Shown here piece after piece: positions 6,200 through 14,812 of a DNA stretch of 50,448 nucleotides. This stretch comes from a methanotrophic endosymbiont of Bathymodiolus puteoserpentis (Logatchev). GTDB taxonomy: Bacteria > Pseudomonadota > Gammaproteobacteria > Methylococcales > Methylomonadaceae. A program made the translations under genes and the position numbers. The notes beneath the pieces are model-generated. The model was not told where the DNA came from. It ran no database searches and was given only the letters and a program-made list of their open reading frames with translations. Every line of letters starts with the position of its first letter. Position 1 is the first letter of the stretch. The DNA lies in NCBI RefSeq assembly GCF_900128525.1, contig NZ_FQTQ01000095.1, positions 1 to 50,448 of the forward strand, written 5' to 3'.

Positions 6200-7210
6200 C
6201 TAAATCATTTTTTGAATGCCAACTGCTTTGCGTAATTCTAATAAGAAAGGAGCGCTGATTGCGCGTGCTTTTTCTGCACCTTCTTGAAGTTGCTGTTCGA
6301 TGTGTGCAGGTTCTAGTATTAAAGCTTCATAGCGGTCTCTAGCAGGTGCTATATGGTCGTTTATTTTTTCAAACAAAACCTTTTTCATCTCTCCCCAGGC
6401 AATTCCTTCTGCGTAACGCTGACGAATATTAGCAACTTCATGTTCACTGGCAAAAGCTTTGTAGGTGCTGAATAACGTGCAATCAGTTGGGTCTTTAGGC
6501 TCGCCTGGCTCTAGGGAATTGGTCTTGATTTTGTTAATTAGTTTTTTGAGTTTCTTTTCAGGCGAAAATAAAGGAATCGTGTTGTCGTAGCTTTTGCTCA
6601 TTTTACGCCCATCTAGGCCGGCTAAAGTAGATGCGTTTTCATCGACAATGGCTTCAGGAAGAGCGAAGTGCTCGCCATAAATATGATTGAAACGAGCGGC
6701 TATATCGCGTGCCATTTCGATATGTTGAATTTGATCTTTGCCAACAGGGACTTTATTGGCATTAAAAATTAATATGTCAGCGGCCATTAGGATTGGATAA
6801 CTAAAGAGTCCCATATTAATGCCTTTGTCAGGGTCAGTATTCGCTGTCGCTTCATTTTCAGCGACAACTGCTTTATAAGCATGCGCGCGGTTCATGAGAC
6901 CTTTAGAGGCAACGCAGGTTAGCATCCAGCTAAGCTCCATGATTTCAGGGACATCTGACTGACGATAGAATGTTGCATTTTTTGTATCTAGACCTAGAGC
7001 AAGCCAAGTTGCAGCAATTTCTAGGCTAGATTGGCGTACTTTTTCAGGTTCTTGGCATTTAATTAATGCATGATAATCTGCTAAAAAATAAAAAGGATTT
7101 GCATGTGGGTCTTTACTTGCTTGAATCGCTGGACGAATTGCTCCGACGTAATTGCCTAAGTGTGGTGTTCCTGTCGTGGTAATGCCAGTGAGTATAGTTG
7201 ATTTCTGCAT
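6200..7210 (-). CDS. trpS: tryptophanyl-tRNA synthetase
   Basis: A 336-residue cytosolic class I aminoacyl-tRNA synthetase that charges tRNA-Trp with tryptophan using ATP. The HIGH-like motif is TPHLGNYVG at about 15-23, and the KMSKS motif sits in GRKMSKSYDN near residue 200. DIQ-type tRNA-contact sequence (PVGKDQIQHIEMARDIA) precedes it. The length is normal for the bacterial TrpRS-I type. ATG 7210 has only a weak ribosome binding site. It is a single-gene unit, divergent from the PilZ gene 251 bp away; no trp leader or T-box is seen upstream. Confidence 0.98.
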   Translation of the reverse strand: MQKSTILTGITTTGTPHLGNYVGAIRPAIQASKDPHANPFYFLADYHALIKCQEPEKVRQSSLEIAATWLALGLDTKNATFYRQSDVPEIMELSWMLTCVASKGLMNRAHAYKAVVAENEATANTDPDKGINMGLFSYPILMAADILIFNANKVPVGKDQIQHIEMARDIAARFNHIYGEHFALPEAIVDENASTLAGLDGRKMSKSYDNTIPLFSPEKKLKKLINKIKTNSLEPGEPKDPTDCTLFSTYKAFASEHEVANIRQRYAEGIAWGEMKKVLFEKINDHIAPARDRYEALILEPAHIEQQLQEGAEKARAISAPFLLELRKAVGIQKMI

Positions 7211-7461
7211 TGTGAATTGAGTCTCGTTTTTTAGTATTTATATGAAATATACAGTGATTTGTCGTAGTATGAACTCTCTAAATGTCGTTGGTTTTTTATT
7301 TAGCTAAATTTACTTGTTATTTTTAGTTATTCAGCTAAAAATGTAGCCTCCTTTTAGGATATACTTCTTAGCTTAGTGGTATATTTTACGTTATTCTTGT
7401 CTGTAAGAAACTAAGTTAAGAATAATTGTATTTAATTTTGATTTATATTTTGGAGTAACTA

Positions 7462-7761
7462 ATGTTGGATCACTCAGAATCTAGAGCATTTATTCGTATG
7501 GATGTATCTTGTGAAATGACTTATAAGTTTCCTGATTCGGATCAGTCGTTTGTTGGAACCTGTTTAAATCTAAGTGGCTCAGGTGTTTTATTTACAACTG
7601 ATCAAGCGCTTAAGGCGGGTGCCGCTCTAGAAGTGACGATCTCACCTGAGAATTCATTGACACCACCTATGAAAGCTTATGTGGAGGTTATTCGTTGTAA
7701 GGATGTAGAGCCTGGAGTATATGAAGTGGCAACGGAAATAAAAGGAATTAGGGCGGTTTAA
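7462..7761 (+). CDS. PilZ-domain protein
   Basis: A 99-residue single-domain PilZ protein, expected to bind cyclic di-GMP. The binding signature is present as RAFIR near residues 8-12 (RxxxR) and NLSGSGV near 35-41 (D/NxSxxG). There is no signal peptide or membrane segment. GGAG six bases before ATG 7462 supports the start. The yqiB-type gene follows 8 bp later, so the two are probably co-transcribed. Target unknown; PilZ proteins adjust motility, exopolysaccharide or pili in response to c-di-GMP. Confidence 0.88.
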   Translation: MLDHSESRAFIRMDVSCEMTYKFPDSDQSFVGTCLNLSGSGVLFTTDQALKAGAALEVTISPENSLTPPMKAYVEVIRCKDVEPGVYEVATEIKGIRAV

Positions 7762-7769
7762 TTTGCGTT

Positions 7770-8225
7770 ATGTCTAAAGTTTCCCCGCTCAATAAATCAT
7801 TTTGTTTGCAAACTGTTTGCGAAGGAAATTATAAAAAAATAATTCGACTTATACCTGATCTTAGGTATTTGTCTGGTTCCGCTCAGGGATTTTCGCAGGG
7901 CAAGCCAATGTTGCATGTGCAGATTCTTGAGCAGACTCCCTACACGAAAACAATACAGCTTAGCCATTTTTTTACTGAGGACTCAACTTTATTATTGGAG
8001 CCTGCTGTTAAAATTCGCGTGTATTTTGATGTTTGCATTGCGGAAGTGTTGCGGGATTATAAGCGTGTAGAGGTAGCTAGTGCAATTACTGATATCAGAC
8101 GTAGTAAAGATATTATGGATTATAAATGGCGCTTAAATTACTTTTTGGAAAAATGGCTGGACCACTGCTTGAAAACGGATTACACCTTTATTGATGATGT
8201 GCAAGAATTGGTAGCTGAAGCTTAG
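7770..8225 (+). CDS. yqiB: YqiB-family (DUF1249) protein
   Basis: A 151-residue soluble protein of DUF1249. The family pattern is visible: CEGNYKKIIRLIPDL near 17-31, EQTPYTKTIQLSHFF, VRVYFD-type sequence (KIRVYFDVCIAEVL) and the ending WRLNYFLEKWLDHCL, all collinear with E. coli YqiB as I recall it. Function is not established for the family. It follows the PilZ gene after 8 bp. Its 3' end faces the flgT gene across 116 bp with no strong terminator. Confidence 0.75.
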   Translation: MSKVSPLNKSFCLQTVCEGNYKKIIRLIPDLRYLSGSAQGFSQGKPMLHVQILEQTPYTKTIQLSHFFTEDSTLLLEPAVKIRVYFDVCIAEVLRDYKRVEVASAITDIRRSKDIMDYKWRLNYFLEKWLDHCLKTDYTFIDDVQELVAEA

Positions 8226-8341
8226 CATTTGTATTTTTTGTTCTGTTTAAGGTTGCTGGGTTGCGTTAAAACACACTTACAAGTCACTATAGCCTTAAAA
8301 GTTGGGGCTTCATTTTATACGGTTTGATATTTTGTGTTTAA

Positions 8342-9571
8342 TCACCAAGATTTAACCCAGTCTCCTACCTTTATACCTAGCATATGTGGTGGCGCTTCTA
8401 GCTCGCCTATGGCAAATAAAGGCGTTATTTCTTTAATGGTTAAAACACCTGTTGGCTTTTTATCAAAGCCTAAAATTTGTTGTGTGCCACCGAATTGATT
8501 TATTGTTCCTAAACTACTGTAAACAACCAGTTGGTCTCCTTCGTTCAGGCGTTCTTGAGCGCCTGCATCAATAAAAATTTTGTTGTCTTCTATTTTCAAA
8601 ATACGGGTATAAAAAGGATAGCAATTTAAGGACTCTTGTATGTCTTTAACTGATTGGTTAATTATTTTAGTGATTTTATTCCCTGTATCAGTATTATTAA
8701 ATGCTTCGCTGCCGACCATAACATCTTTAGGGATTCTTATATCACCTGATGCTTGGTCTTTGTAGCGGTGCTGAAAAAGTAATGCGCCGCTGTAACCATC
8801 ATGTATATAGATATCAATAGTAATGCTACGTGTCGTAAAAAAATAGTGATTAAGAGATTTTATCCAAGAGCTGATACCTGTGCCACGATAATACTGCCTA
8901 GATGAAGATTCTAAGTCTCTGATAACACCTGATAGTACAAATTGAACCCGACTGCGTTGCGCTAGAGTCATGTCGTCAGATATATCATAGGGCTGAGTTC
9001 CGGTAATTTCTGGAGCTAGATCAGGTTGAGCGTATAAAGAGGTATGGGTTTTATTGCGTCCTAGATAAGCACCGGATTGAGTGAGCATATTACTGATTTC
9101 TCTTGGAATTCCGTTACTTAAATCATTGCTCTCAGCCATGCTGGTGTGGCTGTGTTGTACCATTGGAAATGCTGTTGCTGCAAGGCGCTTACGATATTGG
9201 GGGGTACACATACTGCCTGTCGTTAATCGTACAATAGCCCGCACATGATAAATTTCATTTTCTATCCATTCATCTATTACTTTTGTATTATTAATTAATG
9301 TTGTGGTTCTTAGGGTAAAGGTATCAAGTGCTATGCTGTTTCGGTTAATCAGCGTACGGCTATTGATTTGGCTGTTATTTTGTAAAGAGGCTTGGCGAAT
9401 AGCATCTCGGATGGCCATTTTTCGGGCAAGCAGTTGAGCGCCGTCTTGTATAGCTGCTTGGCCCTCAACAGTAGTTATTTGTTCAATAGACTGGCTTATA
9501 GGTATTTTAAGGGGGCTACAGGCCTGTAATAGTAAGCAAAAAATAAGTAGTAGATATTTAGCGCTTTGCAT
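8342..9571 (-). CDS. flgT: FlgT-like flagellar lipoprotein
   Basis: A 409-residue protein from ATG 9571, chosen because MQSAKYLLLIFCLLLQAC is a lipoprotein signal with lipobox LLQAC; an upstream ATG (9619) would add 16 residues before it. The FlgT N-domain is visible as VEGQAAIQDGAQLLARKMAIRDAIRQASLQ-type sequence near residues 32-65. A middle TolB-like region contains SGVIRDLES and IYIHDGYSGALLF. The C-terminal domain has LNEGDQLVVYS and GIKVGDWV. FlgT forms the H-ring of sheathed and fast polar flagella in Vibrio. A lipoprotein signal rather than a Sec signal is a variation. No other basal-body genes except flgP lie nearby. Confidence 0.82.
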   Translation of the reverse strand: MQSAKYLLLIFCLLLQACSPLKIPISQSIEQITTVEGQAAIQDGAQLLARKMAIRDAIRQASLQNNSQINSRTLINRNSIALDTFTLRTTTLINNTKVIDEWIENEIYHVRAIVRLTTGSMCTPQYRKRLAATAFPMVQHSHTSMAESNDLSNGIPREISNMLTQSGAYLGRNKTHTSLYAQPDLAPEITGTQPYDISDDMTLAQRSRVQFVLSGVIRDLESSSRQYYRGTGISSWIKSLNHYFFTTRSITIDIYIHDGYSGALLFQHRYKDQASGDIRIPKDVMVGSEAFNNTDTGNKITKIINQSVKDIQESLNCYPFYTRILKIEDNKIFIDAGAQERLNEGDQLVVYSSLGTINQFGGTQQILGFDKKPTGVLTIKEITPLFAIGELEAPPHMLGIKVGDWVKSW

Positions 9572-9793
9572 AGTGTATGTATTTAGGACTGAGGGAGATA
9601 GAAAAATATAATCATTCAAAATAAATTCATAACCAACTGATATTTATATTCTGTATTTTTTCAATAAGCCGATTATTAATTTTTATCTTCCTGAGTATGA
9701 GAAAACTTGAGTAGATAAGGTGCGGTTAGTTAGTCTGATCTTTAGAATGGCTGGCTAAATAACCGCATCTCGTTGAATTAAAGTGAGTACGTG

Positions 9794-9961
9794 CTTAAGG
9801 AGCGAGAATTCAATAATACCCGAGTCTGACTTGTTTTTTGACTCCACAATCGCGCTAGGAAAACAGTTGCATAGCTAGCTATGCGCCCGTTTCCCCAGCA
9901 CACCCGTGAAGCCAAAACCCAGCGTCATACTTTCGGGTATTATTAAGCCCCGCTCCTAAGG
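9794..9961. repeat. 168-bp fold-back palindrome between flgT and a lipoprotein gene
   Basis: The left arm (TTAAGGAGC then AATAATACCCGA) pairs with the right arm (TCGGGTATTATT then GCTCCTAAG), and pairing continues with mismatches to a perfect central palindrome GCATAGCTAGCTATGC at 9869-9884. The centre of symmetry is about 9877. The right arm overlaps the last codons of the gene ending at 9956. There is no reading frame inside. It could be a mobile palindromic element, and its RNA would fold into one long hairpin between two co-directional genes. Confidence 0.85.
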
Positions 9962-10207
9962 CGTAACAGTAGCACTTCCTCCTTCACGTATAACTTGTTG
10001 TCCATAAGGTAAGTTATAAGGGTAAAAGTTACCGGAATAACCAGTATTTAATAGGGGATCGCCAACAGTATAACCCCAACTGATAGGCTGGTTATAATCA
10101 CCACCATAATAGTGTGAGTGACTGTCGCGTACAAAAAAACCTGTTTCGCAGGCACTAAGCGATATGATCAGAAAAGTGAGAAGAGTTGCTTTAAGTATAT
10201 AGTTCAT
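9956..10207 (-). CDS. small lipoprotein
   Basis: An 83-residue protein. ATG 10207 is preferred over ATG 10216 because the AGGA ribosome binding site is nine bases before it but abuts the other. MNYILKATLLTFLIISLSAC is a lipoprotein signal with lipobox LSAC. The mature part is short, rich in Tyr, Gly, Asn and Pro (HSHYYGGDYNQPISWGY, YPYNLPYGQQV), and has no known domain. It lies 15 bp after flgP, so it probably works with FlgP in the outer membrane. The stop codon sits inside the palindrome that follows. Confidence 0.65.
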   Translation of the reverse strand: MNYILKATLLTFLIISLSACETGFFVRDSHSHYYGGDYNQPISWGYTVGDPLLNTGYSGNFYPYNLPYGQQVIREGGSATVTP

Positions 10208-10222
10208 TGTGTCCATTCCTGT

Positions 10223-10813
10223 TTAATTTTCTTTATTGTAAAAGCCTGATATATCGGGGTATTTATAGCAGCCGATAGAGTTACAGTCGTAACTTGAAAG
10301 ACTAGCTATATTGATCTTTGGGGTAACATTTTCACTGTAATGCCTATGACCCGAATGAGCGCCAGTAAGGCATTGACTATGGAGGGCTGCTGTACCACTT
10401 AAGCAGGTAAAGAATTTTGGTGTTAGCGTGATTTCAACTACCGTTTCATAAGTATCAGCATCGATTGCTGTAATGCTTATAACCCGTGCACCTTTTAGAA
10501 AGGCATCAATATAAGTACTATAGCTGTCATTTTTTACTACCATTGCTGATACGGTGGTATGCCCATTAATTCTTACGCCGTAAATTTGTTCGGCAAGATT
10601 ACGATAAGCATCCATTTTTGAAGCACGCATACTCATTAGGCGCCGTTGCGCTGGTGAGTAATCTCTGAACATATCGGACGTGCCATGACCCATTGCCGTT
10701 AATATTTTAATGGGAGGAACTTCAATTTTGGCTACTCTTCGAGGGGCGCAAGCAATAATACCGATACTGAGTAGAATCAATACAAAAAGCCGTTTTATAA
10801 ATGTTGTGTTCAT
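10223..10813 (-). CDS. flgP: FlgP-like (LPP20) lipoprotein
   Basis: A 196-residue lipoprotein. The start is set at ATG 10813, with GGAG eight bases upstream; MNTTFIKRLFVLILLSIG leads to the lipobox IIAC. The FlgP/LPP20 signature follows: ILTAMGHGT near residue 37, AQRRLMSMRASKMDAYRNL, AEQIYGVRINGHTTV and the hydrophobic end TYETVVEITL. The extra 60-residue C-terminus is Ser/His/Cys-rich. In Vibrio and Campylobacter, FlgP is an outer-membrane motor component. The pairing with flgT nearby supports this. It is 13 bp downstream of acyP. Confidence 0.85.
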   Translation of the reverse strand: MNTTFIKRLFVLILLSIGIIACAPRRVAKIEVPPIKILTAMGHGTSDMFRDYSPAQRRLMSMRASKMDAYRNLAEQIYGVRINGHTTVSAMVVKNDSYSTYIDAFLKGARVISITAIDADTYETVVEITLTPKFFTCLSGTAALHSQCLTGAHSGHRHYSENVTPKINIASLSSYDCNSIGCYKYPDISGFYNKEN

Positions 10814-10826
10814 TATCGTTACTCCA

Positions 10827-11153
10827 TTAGTTTTCATGCCTATGTAATCGGCATGAACTGGCTTTTCTTGAGTGATATTGGTCACTAATTCTAAAATCAG
10901 GCAATAATGCTGCTGAGCTAGGAAGTTCTATAGTGTTTAACTCGGTTACTTTGGCGAATAACGATCCTTTACGGCAGTCACGAATAAAATTTTCCATTGC
11001 CTGCATAGTACCTGAGGCAATGATTTCTACATTACCGTTGGCATGATTTTTTACCGTGCCATAAATACCATATTTTTTCGCTGATTTTAGAGTGAAGGCT
11101 CTAAAGCCAACGCCTTGTACTCTGCCTTTCACTATGATTTTAAAATGTTGCAT
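10827..11153 (-). CDS. acyP: acylphosphatase
   Basis: A 108-residue cytosolic hydrolase of carboxyl-phosphate bonds in acylphosphates. The loop GRVQGVGFRAFT (residues 10-21) carries the phosphate-binding Arg. NHANGNVEI (about 36-44) carries the catalytic Asn and the GxVE turn. Members average about 90 residues; this one has a polar, His/Arg-rich tail (SRKASSCRLHRHEN). ATG 11153 is 3 bp after the rlmKL stop, so the two are coupled. flgP follows after 13 bp. Confidence 0.94.
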   Translation of the reverse strand: MQHFKIIVKGRVQGVGFRAFTLKSAKKYGIYGTVKNHANGNVEIIASGTMQAMENFIRDCRKGSLFAKVTELNTIELPSSAALLPDFRISDQYHSRKASSCRLHRHEN

Positions 11154-11156
11154 CGT

Positions 11157-13361
11157 TTAACGGGTAATTTCCCAGCAATAATGAATTTTAGGTGTTCTGG
11201 AAAAGTCTTCCGGAATGGTATCTGCACTAATATCTTCTATAGTGAAGTTTGCTAACGCTTCGGTATCCAGTTTAAAGCGGCGGAAATTGGTCGAAAAATA
11301 AAGCACACCGCCGTCATTTAATAATTGCACCGCCTGTTTAATTAATGCAACATGATCTTCTTGTATGGAAAGGGTGGTTTCCATGCGTTTAGAGTTGGAA
11401 AAGGTGGGTGGATCAAGAAAAATTAAGTCATAGGCTTGATCACGTTTAGGCTTTGTTGTTTGTTCTTCTAGCCATTCTTTGCAATCGGCACGAATAAAAT
11501 AATTATCACTTTTAACTTGATTGAGATCCATATTGCGCTGTGCCCAGTCTAAATAGGTTTTAGACATATCTACGCTCGTAGTTGAGCTTGCCCCGCCAAT
11601 GGCAGCATGTACTGAAGCAGTGCCGGTGTAGGCAAATAAGTTTAAAATATGTTTGCCTTTGGCTTGCTGCTGGATATGTAGACGAATAGGACGATGATCT
11701 AAAAATATCCCCGTGTCTAAGTAATCTTCAAAATTCACATAAAAACGTGCGCCGTGTTCTTCAATAATTTCAAATTCTTCTGAATGCGCTTGTTTTTCGT
11801 ATTGTTCTATACCTTTTTGTTTGCTGCGTATTTTTAAATATACTTGTTCCTTAGGAATATTAAAGACTTTGGGGATTTCATTCATTGCCGCGGCTAGGCG
11901 TGAATTTGCTTTTTCTTCTGAGATCGTTTTAGGTGCTTGATATTCTTGGACATTGATCCACGTTTTTTCACCTTGATACACATCAATCGCAAGGGCATAT
12001 TCAGGTAAATCAGCATCGTAAATACGGTAGCAGTGTATGTCTTCACGTTTTAGCCATTTAGCCATTTTTTTGATATTTTTCTTTAGCCGGTTGGCAAACA
12101 TTTGCGCGCTTTCTGTTGCTTCGCTGTCTATTTCTGGTGGATGTTCAATAACTTGTTCGATGCGTTCTTGCTGAGTTTTTGCTTTAGGCGTGAAAAAGTT
12201 TTCCTCTTCTATAGCAAAGCGCAAGAGTTTACACTCTAAAGCACCATTAAAAAATGTAATCGGTTTTTGTGAGCGTATACCCAAACGAAAACCTAATTCA
12301 GGATCACTGATAATCATAGCGGCTTGCCAGTGTTTAAATTGCGTCTTAAGCACATCCCCAAAGCAACGATATAAGAGTGCCGTTTCTTCAGTATTACCTA
12401 AACGCTCACCGTAAGGCGGGTTACATATCACTATACCTGGCTGCCAGCTTTCTGCAGCGGTCGCATTGTTTATATCCCGGCGTTCAACATGTATGTTATT
12501 TTGTAAGCCAGCATTTTCTATATGTAATAAAGCGGCATTGATGGCTTGCCTACTTTGGTCAAAACCGACAATAGTCGGCAAGTTCTGTAAGCCAATTGAT
12601 TTACGTTGTTCAGCCTCATCTAATAATGATTGCCATAGCGCAGCATCATATTTTTTCCAGCTGGTAAAGCCAAAGTGTTTGTGCTGTAAGCCGGGTGCAT
12701 AATCGGCGGCCATCATGGTGGCTTCTAATAATAAAGTGCCCGAGCCACACATGGGGTCGATTAAACTACCGCCTTGGCGAGCTATTTCAGGCCATTTGCT
12801 ACGATAAAGTATGGCAGCAGCAAGGTTTTCTTTGATGGGTGCGGCAATGCTAATATCACGATAGCCACGCCGATGTAAACTCTCACCAGATAAATCCAAA
12901 CTCAGTGTTGCCTGTTCTTGTTGTAAATAGACATTAATGCGGATATTGGGTTGCGTAAGATTAATTTCAGGACGTTTATTAAATTTTTTCCGCATCTGAT
13001 CAACCACGGCATCTTTTACTTTGAGGGCACCAAAGTGTGTGTTGTTAATTACTTTAGATGCTTTGGCATTAAATGAAACGGCAAAGCTATCGTCTGGCTT
13101 CATATGATCAAACCAGTTTACTTTATAGATACCATCGTATAAATCTTCTTGGCTAGTCACTGTGAAAGAACTTAAAACGAGTAATACTCGATTGGCAATA
13201 CGTGACCATAGGCAAACTCGGTAGGCATTTTCTAGGGAGCCTTCAAAATATACACCGGCCATAGCGGTTTTTACCTGTTGCACGCCTAATTGTTTTAATT
13301 CAGTTGCAAGGATATCTTCCATTGCTTTAGGACAGGTTGCAAAAAAACGAGAGTCGGTCAT
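11157..13361 (-). CDS. rlmL: bifunctional 23S rRNA methyltransferase RlmKL
   Basis: A 734-residue fusion that methylates 23S rRNA: the N-terminal RlmL half makes m2G2445 and the C-terminal RlmK half makes m7G2069 (E. coli numbering). A THUMP domain occupies about 45-155. The first SAM domain has LIDPMCGSGTLLLEA and the catalytic NPPYGERLG. The second has LNLFAYTGTASVHA and LDPPTFSNSKRM. Both methyltransferase domains look intact. It heads the minus-strand run rlmKL-acyP-flgP-lipoprotein. No ribosome binding site is obvious before ATG 13361. Confidence 0.97.
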   Translation of the reverse strand: MTDSRFFATCPKAMEDILATELKQLGVQQVKTAMAGVYFEGSLENAYRVCLWSRIANRVLLVLSSFTVTSQEDLYDGIYKVNWFDHMKPDDSFAVSFNAKASKVINNTHFGALKVKDAVVDQMRKKFNKRPEINLTQPNIRINVYLQQEQATLSLDLSGESLHRRGYRDISIAAPIKENLAAAILYRSKWPEIARQGGSLIDPMCGSGTLLLEATMMAADYAPGLQHKHFGFTSWKKYDAALWQSLLDEAEQRKSIGLQNLPTIVGFDQSRQAINAALLHIENAGLQNNIHVERRDINNATAAESWQPGIVICNPPYGERLGNTEETALLYRCFGDVLKTQFKHWQAAMIISDPELGFRLGIRSQKPITFFNGALECKLLRFAIEEENFFTPKAKTQQERIEQVIEHPPEIDSEATESAQMFANRLKKNIKKMAKWLKREDIHCYRIYDADLPEYALAIDVYQGEKTWINVQEYQAPKTISEEKANSRLAAAMNEIPKVFNIPKEQVYLKIRSKQKGIEQYEKQAHSEEFEIIEEHGARFYVNFEDYLDTGIFLDHRPIRLHIQQQAKGKHILNLFAYTGTASVHAAIGGASSTTSVDMSKTYLDWAQRNMDLNQVKSDNYFIRADCKEWLEEQTTKPKRDQAYDLIFLDPPTFSNSKRMETTLSIQEDHVALIKQAVQLLNDGGVLYFSTNFRRFKLDTEALANFTIEDISADTIPEDFSRTPKIHYCWEITR

Positions 13362-13404
13362 GTGATATTAATAAAGGTTGAGAAAAAGGGGGAATTAAAG
13401 TAAT

Positions 13405-13477
13405 GCTGTTAACTTAAACTTTTTCTTGTTGGAAAAGTTGCTTATTTCTTAAGTTAACAGCTTTGAGAGTTAACAGC
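13405..13477. repeat. GTTAAC inverted repeat cluster
   Basis: GCTGTTAACTTAA (13405-13417) and TTAAGTTAACAGC (13449-13461) form a perfect 13-bp inverted repeat, with CTTTTTC/GAAAAG pairing inside. A third GTTAACAGC follows at 13469-13477. It lies downstream of the FKBP gene and upstream of rlmKL. There is no T-run, so a terminator is unlikely; an operator or recombination relic is possible. Confidence 0.75.
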
Positions 13478-13528
13478 GAGAACGATATCTGAACGGATTA
13501 CTATGCACGTTCCTAGGCTAAGATTTTA

Positions 13529-14005
13529 TTAGAAACTTAGTAATTCAATATCAAAAATAAGTGTTGCATTAGGGCCAATCGCGCCACCAGCACCTTGTGC
13601 GCCATAAGCTAGTTCAGAGGGAATAAAGAAACGGTAAGTCGCCCCTACTGACATTAGCTGTACGCCCTCAGTCCAGCCGCTAATCACGCGATTTAAAGGA
13701 AAAGTAGCAGGTGCGTTACGACTATAAGAACTATCAAACTCAGCACCATCCAAAGTGGTGCCTTTATAATGCACGGTTACATTCGATGTAGCGTTAGGTT
13801 TGTCGCCTTCAGCATCAGTAAGGATAGTATATTGTAAGCCACTAGCTGTCGTGATAACACCTTCTTTAGTGGCATTTTCAGCAAGAAAGGCAGCGCCTTC
13901 AGTTGCGTTGGTTTGGGCAAGTTCTGAGTTATTTCTTGAAAACATGAAAAGTCCTATAAGTACGATAATGGAAACTGTAATAATAATGAGTTGAATTTTA
14001 CTCAC
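13529..14005 (-). CDS. membrane-anchored FKBP-type peptidyl-prolyl isomerase
   Basis: A 158-residue protein. Residues 6-23 are an uncleaved hydrophobic anchor (LIIITVSIIVLIGLFMF), then an Asn/Ala/Glu-rich linker, then one FKBP domain from about 60 to the end. The active-site pattern is present: VTVHYKGTTLDGAEFDSSY, FPLNRVISGWTEGVQLM, and AYGAQGAGG-IGPNATLIF. It should accelerate proline isomerisation of proteins in the periplasm. The start is GTG 14005 with AAGGAG five bases upstream. It is 32 bp after the lipoprotein gene on the same strand. Confidence 0.93.
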   Translation of the reverse strand: MSKIQLIIITVSIIVLIGLFMFSRNNSELAQTNATEGAAFLAENATKEGVITTASGLQYTILTDAEGDKPNATSNVTVHYKGTTLDGAEFDSSYSRNAPATFPLNRVISGWTEGVQLMSVGATYRFFIPSELAYGAQGAGGAIGPNATLIFDIELLSF

Positions 14006-14037
14006 TTTTACTCCTTTTAATTGTTAAGCTGGTTATT

Positions 14038-14652
14038 TTACCAAAAAAACCAGCCTTTACTTTCTAATTCAGCTTTACAACCCTTTAATTGTTGCTTAAA
14101 AGTTTGTGCTTGTCGGTTCACTTTTTTGGCTATTTTTAATAGCCAAGGCTTTTTTAGGTAAGATTTCCGTTTATATCCCCCATGTCCCTCATGATAAGCG
14201 AGGTATTGATTCATCGTATCCAGTTTAGAAATGCCTAATTTTTTATAACTGACAGTGCAGTACCAGCCAATAAAATCACTCGCATCTGTAAAGTCATCTC
14301 GATCCGCACTCCAGCTACCTGCTTCTCGTAAATACCAATCCCAAGTGCTGTCTTGTGCTTGTGGATAACCATAGGCAGAACTATTACGAAACCATGGGAT
14401 AATACCGAACAACCAAGGTCTCGGCGGTTTTGCATCAGCAACAAAACGAGACTCTTGGTGCATAATGGCCATTTGTATAGGGATAGGAACTCCCCATTTC
14501 AGATAAGAATCTTTACTGTCATTGTACCAGTCATCTTTTTCTTTAAAAATTTGACAAATATTGTGAGTGTTTTTAGGTGGTGAGGTGGTGCAAGCTGTTA
14601 ATGACAAAATAAATAAGATAAGGAAAAAAGGGCTAATAGTTTGTTTACACAT
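14038..14652 (-). CDS. lipoprotein with lytic-transglycosylase-like (SLT) domain
   Basis: A 204-residue protein with lipobox LTAC near residue 21 after a clear signal. The SLT-like fold is recognised by IQMAIMHQESRFVADAKPPR, where Glu of HQES is the expected catalytic acid, then AYGYPQAQDSTWDWY and NQYLAYHEGHGGYKR (Tyr and Glu/His of the second half). The C-terminus is basic. It is expected to cut peptidoglycan glycan strands at the outer membrane. The FKBP gene is 32 bp downstream and likely co-transcribed. Confidence 0.82.
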   Translation of the reverse strand: MCKQTISPFFLILFILSLTACTTSPPKNTHNICQIFKEKDDWYNDSKDSYLKWGVPIPIQMAIMHQESRFVADAKPPRPWLFGIIPWFRNSSAYGYPQAQDSTWDWYLREAGSWSADRDDFTDASDFIGWYCTVSYKKLGISKLDTMNQYLAYHEGHGGYKRKSYLKKPWLLKIAKKVNRQAQTFKQQLKGCKAELESKGWFFW

Positions 14653-14812
14653 GGTTTTTTATTAATGCCGCTGACTTAGTTCATCTTAATTGCAGAAATT
14701 TTATCATAAAGTATTGTTTTTCTTTAAATATAAGCTAATCTATGAAAAACAAGACATATAAATTCTAGGGTCATGAAATTACACTGTCCGGTGCATAAAT
14801 AATAATATTAAT

